From: Verrucomicrobiales bacterium
Lineage (GTDB): Bacteria > Verrucomicrobiota > Verrucomicrobiia > Verrucomicrobiales > V1-33
NCBI GenBank assembly: GCA_023253495.1
Contig: JALRGF010000663.1
Span: 1-9,818, forward strand
Direction of reading: 5' to 3'
Length of the DNA stretch: 9,818 nt
The notes beneath the pieces were generated by a model. The model was not told where the DNA came from. It saw only the letters and a list, made by a program, of their open reading frames with translations, and did not search any database. Below, piece by piece: positions 6,416 through 9,818 of the stretch; within the stretch, counting starts at the first letter, position 1, and each line of letters starts with the position of its first letter. Position numbers and translations under genes: made by a program.

Positions 6416-7438
6416 ATGGCCCGCTCCAGCCTCCTTGATGACTCTTCCGCTCCGCACGGCGACGGACGGTGGAAGGCCGCGTCGTCGTCGCCGGCCGTCG
6501 ACGACCACGGCCTCGGCGGCCTCTTTCAGATGCTGGCCCAGTCCGACGCCCTGAACGAATACCGCGCCGCCTTCGAACAGGCGACCGGCATGCCGCTCTG
6601 GCTGGAAGCACCGGCCGACCCGTCCGCCTCACCGACCCCCGGCGCCCCCGCCGCCTCCCCCGACTGCCCCAGCGACAAAATCAATCCTTTCTGCCGGAAG
6701 ATATTCTGGACCGACGCGCCCTGCCAGGCGTGCCTCGACGCCCACAGCCTGCTCGCCGCCGCTCCCGGCGAAAAGGCATCCACCATCCAATGCTTCGCCG
6801 GGCTCCAGGTCACCGCCGTTCCGGTCTGGCTCGGCACCCGGGTCCTCGGCTACCTGCGCACCGGTCAGGTCTTCGCCGAACCGTCGCGCCCCGATGACTT
6901 CAATAAAGTCGTCGCCGTGCTCCAACGCGAGGAAGGCTACCGCGAACACGACCTCGAACCGCTCCGCGAGCTTTTCCTCGCCGCCCCGTCCGTCGGCACC
7001 GATCGCTACGCCGCCCTCGTTCAGCTGCTTGTTTTCTTCGCCCAGCAGCTCTCCGGTCTCGCCGAACGCCTGCTCCGCGCCGGTCAGGACAGCCAGCCCG
7101 AAGCCGTCAAAAAAGCCTGCGCCCACATGCGCCGCCATTTCGACCGCGAGATCACCCTGGACGAACTCAGCCGCGCCGCCGGCGTCAGCGCCCACCACCT
7201 CTGCGCCGTCTTCAAGGAGTCAACCGGGGTCACCATGATCGAATACCTCAACCGCGAACGCATCCTCCAGGCGAAAAAACGCCTGCTCAGCCGCTACGCC
7301 CGCATCTCGGAAGTCGCTCTCGACGTCGGCTTCGGCTCGCTCTCGCAATTCAACCGCTGCTTCGCCAAATACGCCGGCGAAAGCCCGTCCGAATACCGCC
7401 GCCGCGTGCTCCACCCGCTCCGCGGACTGGCGGCCTGA
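6416..7438 (+). CDS. AraC-family transcriptional regulator with N-terminal PocR-type sensor domain
   Basis: A 340-residue cytoplasmic one-component regulator. Residues ~34-190 form a PocR-type ligand-sensing domain, with the cysteine pattern FCRKIF (C93), C103-x2-C106, QCFAGL (C126) and the following VPVWLGTRVLGYLRTGQVF strand. Residues ~233-330 are the AraC DNA-binding domain. Its first helix-turn-helix is around ITLDELSRAAGVSAHHLCAVF, and the second, RISEVALDVGFGSLSQFNRCF, ends in the usual GESPSEYRRR. ATG at 6416 is preferred over the in-frame GTG codons at 6395 and 6398, because those overlap the promoter-like sequence and would add a non-family extension (VVLCSRR). PocR itself senses propanediol in enterobacteria, but this ligand cannot be predicted. 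Although adjacent to the oxidase operon, it probably has its own promoter, and no evidence shows that it controls the oxidase. Confidence 0.92.
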   Translation: MARSSLLDDSSAPHGDGRWKAASSSPAVDDHGLGGLFQMLAQSDALNEYRAAFEQATGMPLWLEAPADPSASPTPGAPAASPDCPSDKINPFCRKIFWTDAPCQACLDAHSLLAAAPGEKASTIQCFAGLQVTAVPVWLGTRVLGYLRTGQVFAEPSRPDDFNKVVAVLQREEGYREHDLEPLRELFLAAPSVGTDRYAALVQLLVFFAQQLSGLAERLLRAGQDSQPEAVKKACAHMRRHFDREITLDELSRAAGVSAHHLCAVFKESTGVTMIEYLNRERILQAKKRLLSRYARISEVALDVGFGSLSQFNRCFAKYAGESPSEYRRRVLHPLRGLAA

Positions 7439-7458
7439 AGGCACCGCTTCCGGCGGCG

Positions 7459-7482
7459 GAGCCGTGAGAGCCTCACTGGCTC
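7459..7482 (+). terminator. Hairpin after the AraC-type gene, possible terminator
   Basis: GAGCCGTGAG (7459-7468) pairs with CTCAC-T-GGCTC (7472-7482) through ten base pairs with one bulged T and a 3-base loop (AGC). It begins 20 bases after the regulator's stop codon, in a convergent intergenic region. No U-tract follows, so it is not a canonical intrinsic terminator; it may act as an mRNA 3'-end stabiliser or a Rho-assisted site. Confidence 0.5.
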
Positions 7483-7497
7483 ACCTGCTCCCTGCGA

Positions 7498-7516
7498 CCG
7501 GGCCGCCAGCGCCCGG
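7498..7516 (-). terminator. GC hairpin after the CDGSH gene, possible terminator
   Basis: CCGGGC (7498-7503) pairs with GCCCGG (7511-7516) around a 7-base loop. It lies 12 bases beyond the CDGSH stop on the minus strand. There is no T-tract in that direction. In this GC-rich DNA a 6-bp stem can occur by chance; its placement in a convergent gap is the main support. Confidence 0.35.
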
Positions 7517-7528
7517 CCACCCCAACAC

Positions 7529-7774
7529 TCACTCCGGCAGCGTCTTGTGCGCCCCATCGCACAGCGCTCCGTTGGCACTGTGCTTGCACCCGCAGAAATA
7601 CACCGGCCCATCCTTCTCCGCCGTATACGCCACCGGCGAAAACCCCGTGCCCTTGTGCGCCCCGTCGCAGAACGGCTGTGTTTTGCTCTCTCCGCAGGAA
7701 CACCAGTAATACGTCTTCCCGGCTTCAACGGTCACCGGCATCGGGCTCCTCTGGGCAATCTTGGGTGTGCTCAT
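7529..7774 (-). CDS. Tandem CDGSH iron-sulfur domain protein
   Basis: An 81-residue soluble protein with two CDGSH motifs. The first is C25-x-C27-x2-S-x3-P-x-C36-D-G-A-H40 (CSCGESKTQPFCDGAH), fully canonical apart from Ala for Ser. The second is C61-x-C63-x2-S-x4-x-C72-D-G-A-H76 (CGCKHSANGALCDGAH), where the usual Pro is Ala. Each motif's three Cys and one His ligate a labile [2Fe-2S] cluster, so two clusters per monomer are expected, as in the CISD3-like branch. The role is probably redox or Fe-S sensing/transfer; no specific partner is indicated. It is transcribed convergently to the AraC-type gene and appears monocistronic. The start at 7774 is supported by a GAGG seven bases upstream, unlike the oxidase genes. 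Confidence 0.93.
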   Translation of the reverse strand: MSTPKIAQRSPMPVTVEAGKTYYWCSCGESKTQPFCDGAHKGTGFSPVAYTAEKDGPVYFCGCKHSANGALCDGAHKTLPE

Positions 7775-8087
7775 GCCGGAACCTCGCCGCAGCGCTCCCG
7801 TGTCGCCAGTGGAAATTTCCCGGCCACCCGCAGACGCGGCCAGTTGAACCGGCAGAGCACCACAGGAACGAAGCGGTCGGAGGCGGGACGTTGTCGGAAA
7901 GGTGGACGAGTCGGACGTGCGGGTAACTCAGCCAATCTTCGACGATGCGGCGGGCTTGCGCGGGAGCGAGTGGATTTTCGCAGATGGTCGGGTGCGTCAT
8001 CAGGGCGAATCCGATGACCAGAGGCCAAAACTCCACGCCCTCCCGCGTCACGACATCCCAGCCTGCTTCAACGGACACGTCAGCCAG
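7767..8087 (-). pseudogene. Degenerate VapC-like PIN-domain toxin remnant
   Basis: One minus-strand frame preserves a stretch resembling the middle of VapC-family PIN ribonucleases. At about 8033-7890 it reads EFWPLVIGFALMTHPTICENP followed by LAPAQARRIVEDWLSYPHVRLVHLSDN, matching the familiar pattern W-x-hydrophobic-GF-x-R/L-x-THP...PL(S/T)PAEA...WL..P.VR. Upstream, LADVSV (~8087-8070) may be what is left of the N-terminal catalytic L-x-DVNV strand, but about 40 expected residues are missing between the two. Downstream, GSTGRV and GNF...AAARFRHEH only faintly recall the GTxGNLxTDAHxAALAxEH active-site region, and the acidic residue is absent. No antitoxin gene is recognisable next to it. The frame continues into the CDGSH gene without meaning. 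I regard it as a decayed, non-functional toxin; family assignment is from memory of the pattern. Confidence 0.55.
7782..7785 (-). promoter_or_regulatory. Ribosome binding site of the CDGSH gene
   Basis: On the minus strand GAGG lies seven bases before the ATG at 7774. It fixes the start codon and contrasts with the + strand genes in this window, whose leaders lack a Shine-Dalgarno. It falls inside the degenerate PIN-domain remnant. Confidence 0.6.
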
Positions 8088-8504
8088 GCCGGCCTCGATC
8101 GCGACATCTTCACCCCGGCCTTTTTTTTGCTTCACCTTCCTTGAAGATTTTTGAGGAAAACCAGTTGCCAAGCCGCCGGCGCCACGCATACACTCACTGC
8201 AAGCCTGAGCAGTGCCCAGGCGCGTTCGCGGAAAACCTGTCCGTCGAAACCGGTCACCAGACCTTTCGATGACGCAGCGGCCGATGCCCCGGGAACCATC
8301 AACCCCGCTTTTCTTCCTTTCCTTCCGGAAGGCGCCGGGACCGGGTTGCAGCCCCGGTGGCACCCATGGTCAAGCTTTTTGCCCACATTCCCCGTTTTGA
8401 TCACGGCGGTCTCTCACCATCCCCCGATGTCTTCCGCAATGCGGCGCCCCCACCGGCAGGCCCCTGCCTCCGCACGCCTCCGCTCCACCCAGCCCTGAGT
8501 CCCC
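8088..8504. other. Gene-free stretch upstream of yebC
   Basis: About 420 bases with no convincing coding sequence on either strand. The open frames here are short, Arg/Pro/Ser-rich and without recognisable domains. It contains a T8 tract (8121-8128), a pyrimidine-rich run (8308-8325), short palindromes near 8321-8358, and presumably the yebC promoter, which I could not locate convincingly. Base composition is less regular than in the flanking genes, in keeping with decayed or inserted DNA next to the toxin remnant. Confidence 0.6.
8321..8358. repeat. Clustered short palindromes (REP-like hairpin region)
   Basis: CCTTCCGGAAGG (8321-8332) is a perfect 12-bp palindrome sharing bases with GGCGCC (8331-8336). 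Four bases later ACCGGG (8340-8345) pairs with CCCGGT (8353-8358) around a 7-base loop. Together they could fold as adjacent hairpins on either strand. Whether this is a dispersed repeat family, a terminator remnant or chance in GC-rich DNA cannot be told from one copy. Confidence 0.4.
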
Positions 8505-9257
8505 ATGGCCGGCCACAGTAAATGGTCCAAAGTCAAACACATCAAAGGTGTTGTCGACGTCAAACGCGGCAAGATCTTCTCGAAACTGTCGCGCGAAATC
8601 ATTGTCGCCGCCAAATCCGGCGGCGGTGACCCACGCCTGAACGCCCGCCTCCGTACCGCCATCGACGCCGCGCGCGCGCAGAACATGCCGAACGATACCA
8701 TCGACCGCGCCATCAAAAAGGGCACCGGCGAACTCGGCGGCGAAGCCCCCGCCGAAATCACCTACGAAGGGTATGCCCCGGGCGGCGTGGCCCTCATGGT
8801 CGAATGCGTCACCGACAACAAAAACCGCACTTCCGCCGACCTGCGCAGCGCCTTCACCCGTCACCACGGCAGCCTCGGCACCCCGGGCAGCGTGGCCCAC
8901 GTTTTCGCCCGCAAAGGCGAAATCCGCCTGCCGCTCGCCGCCGCCACCGAGGAATCTCTGCTCGAAGCCGCCCTCGAAGCCGGCGCCGATGACGTCTCCC
9001 AGGACGGCGACGATCACATCATCCTCACCGCCCCGGACCAGCTCTTCGCCGTCGGTGACGCCCTCCGCACCCGCCAGCTCGTTCCCACCTCCCAAAAACT
9101 GACCCAGATCCCCCTGACTCTCGCACCAGTCCAGGACCGGCAGACCGCCCAGCAGGTCCTCCGGCTCTGCGAGGCACTGGATGACCTCGATGACGTCCAG
9201 AACGTTCACGCCAACTTCGACATCCCCGAGGATGTCATGGAAACCCTCTCGACATAA
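8505..9257 (+). CDS. yebC: YebC/PmpR-family regulatory protein
   Basis: A complete 250-residue member of the YebC/PmpR (TACO1-like) family. The diagnostic N-terminus AGHSKWSKVKH (residues 2-12) and KRGKIFSKLSREI (20-32) are present. So are ARAQNMPNDTIDRAIKKGTG (55-74), the YEGYAPGGVALMVEC segment (~87-101), DNKNRTSADLRSAF, and the GSLGTPGSVAHVF strand. The usual three-domain length is complete. Family members have been described as transcriptional regulators and, more recently, as ribosome-associated factors easing translation through proline stretches; which applies here is not visible in the sequence. The latter role would be relevant given the Pro-rich tails encoded nearby. The ATG is fixed by the conserved MAGHSKW start; the leader GAGTCCCC has no Shine-Dalgarno. 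The usual ruvC neighbour is not seen in this window. Confidence 0.96.
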   Translation: MAGHSKWSKVKHIKGVVDVKRGKIFSKLSREIIVAAKSGGGDPRLNARLRTAIDAARAQNMPNDTIDRAIKKGTGELGGEAPAEITYEGYAPGGVALMVECVTDNKNRTSADLRSAFTRHHGSLGTPGSVAHVFARKGEIRLPLAAATEESLLEAALEAGADDVSQDGDDHIILTAPDQLFAVGDALRTRQLVPTSQKLTQIPLTLAPVQDRQTAQQVLRLCEALDDLDDVQNVHANFDIPEDVMETLST

Positions 9258-9371
9258 TCCTTCCCGCTGGCCGCCCCACGTCCGCGCCCCCGGCCCACCC
9301 ACCTCATCCGCCGTCGGCCCACGCTCGACCAGCCACCCGGTCGCACCCACTCCATCCATTTTTCCCCACTC

Positions 9372-9818
9372 ATGAGCGATTCCATCGACACCGCCGAACC
9401 GAAGAAGCGCGCCGCCAAAAAAGCTGCCGCCAAAAAAGCCCCGGCCAAAAAAACCGCCACCAAACGCCTCTCCGCTGCTGCCGCCAGCCCGCCCGTCGAG
9501 ACCCCACCTCCGGCCGCCACCGCTCCCAAACCCACCCGCTCCTCAGCCCGGAAAACCACGACCACCGCAGACATCCCGGCTCCCGCCGCCACCACCGAGT
9601 CCGCCCCACCGAAACCCCGGTCCCCCCGCGCCCGCCAGACCTCTGCCCCTCCTCCCACCCCGGCCGCCCCGGAAACCACCCCGGCACCGGCGGCCACCCG
9701 GCCGCCACGACCGAAACCAAGCGCTCCGGCCGCTCCCGCCGCTCCGGCCGCGGCATCCTTGCCTCCGGCTCCCGCCGCTCCTGCCCCCCAGGCCACACCC
9801 GCCGCCACCGCCCCGGGC
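9372..9818 (+). CDS. Lys/Ala- then Pro/Ala-rich protein N-terminus, incomplete at window edge
   Basis: A frame open for 149 codons from ATG to the window end, without a stop. Residues 1-10 are MSDSIDTAEP. Residues ~11-33 are a basic repeat (KKRAAKKAAAKKAPAKKTATK), resembling histone H1/Hc1-type tails. The rest is Pro/Ala/Thr/Ser-rich with scattered Arg/Lys and no hydrophobic core, so it is intrinsically disordered. Such segments are found as N-terminal extensions of nucleic-acid-binding proteins (for example transcription termination factor Rho in several lineages) or as small H1-like proteins. The folded part that would decide lies outside the window. Codon use has the same C/G-ending bias as the neighbours, and the A-rich lysine codons stand out from it. 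The minus-strand frames opposite are shadows. It starts 114 bases after yebC, and its leader lacks a Shine-Dalgarno. Confidence 0.72.
   Translation, partial: MSDSIDTAEPKKRAAKKAAAKKAPAKKTATKRLSAAAASPPVETPPPAATAPKPTRSSARKTTTTADIPAPAATTESAPPKPRSPRARQTSAPPPTPAAPETTPAPAATRPPRPKPSAPAAPAAPAAASLPPAPAAPAPQATPAATAPG
9411..9455 (+). repeat. Three tandem 15-base repeats encoding AAKKA-type units
   Basis: Units GCCGCCAAAAAAGCT (9411-9425), GCCGCCAAAAAAGCC (9426-9440) and CCGGCCAAAAAAACC (9441-9455) lie head to tail within the coding sequence. They encode A/P-A-K-K-A/T blocks. Their length, a multiple of three, means that copy-number changes would keep the frame. Confidence 0.85.

Noticed and set aside
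8121..8152. Terminator-like CTTCA/TGAAG hairpin followed by ATTTTT on the + strand
   Set aside because: The stem is only 5 bp and A/T-containing, and no + strand gene ends upstream of it.
7725..8363. The complete 212-codon minus-strand frame as an intact gene
   Set aside because: Only its middle resembles a known domain; its start region has no domain and its end overlaps the CDGSH gene in another frame.
8394..8404. FNR-like half site around TTTTGATCAC, considered because cbb3 operons are often FNR/Anr controlled
   Set aside because: Only one half of TTGAT-N4-ATCAA is present and the site is upstream of yebC, not the oxidase operon, whose promoter is outside the window.
9417..9454. A-runs as possible programmed frameshift sites
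   Set aside because: The runs are in the wrong register for a -1 slippery heptamer and simply encode Lys-Lys.
9206..9808. Minus-strand Gly/Ala-rich frame opposite the right-edge gene
   Set aside because: Antisense of Pro/Ala/Lys codons. The + strand reading has a sensible start and basic repeats, and its frame is open to the edge.

Overview
The window is high-GC DNA with strong C/G third-position preference. It looks like a bacterial chromosome, and a Verrucomicrobiota (Opitutaceae-like) origin is my best guess. That guess rests on a PocR-sensor AraC regulator, mostly Shine-Dalgarno-less starts with pyrimidine-rich leaders, and the style of the oxidase operon. The taxon is inference, not something the sequence proves.

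Positions 1-6317 (+ strand) hold most of a cbb3-type cytochrome c oxidase structural and assembly operon, packed with short gaps and overlaps. In order: the C-terminal part of CcoO (cut by the window edge), a small CcoQ-like membrane protein, a short CcoP with only one c-heme motif, the Fe-S protein CcoG/FixG, a 122-residue cysteine-cluster membrane protein in the place where FixH/CcoH is usual, a DsbD_2/SafE-like polytopic membrane protein, and the Cu+ P1B-ATPase CcoI/FixI. CcoN/O/P form the proton-pumping, high-affinity oxidase. The later genes should supply copper and assembly functions for its haem-copper centre. No recognisable FixH, CcoS or SCO-type gene lies in the visible part.

Positions 6370-7438 carry an AraC-family regulator with an N-terminal PocR-type sensor. 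It has a promoter-like element so close to the ATG that the mRNA may be leaderless, and a 7-bp dyad overlaps the promoter. Two hairpins separate it from a convergent (- strand) tandem CDGSH iron-sulfur protein gene (7529-7774).

Positions 7775-8504 contain no intact gene. The part next to the CDGSH gene is, on the - strand, a decayed VapC-like PIN-domain toxin remnant. The rest is non-coding with short palindromes. A complete YebC/PmpR-family gene follows (8505-9257). After a 114-base gap, a lysine/alanine then proline/alanine-rich open reading frame (9372 onward) runs off the right edge. It is probably the disordered N-terminus of a larger protein or a histone H1-like protein.

The most interesting points are the single-haem CcoP, the cysteine-cluster membrane protein coupled by overlaps to CcoG and the DsbD_2 protein, the apparently leaderless PocR regulator, and the toxin remnant.
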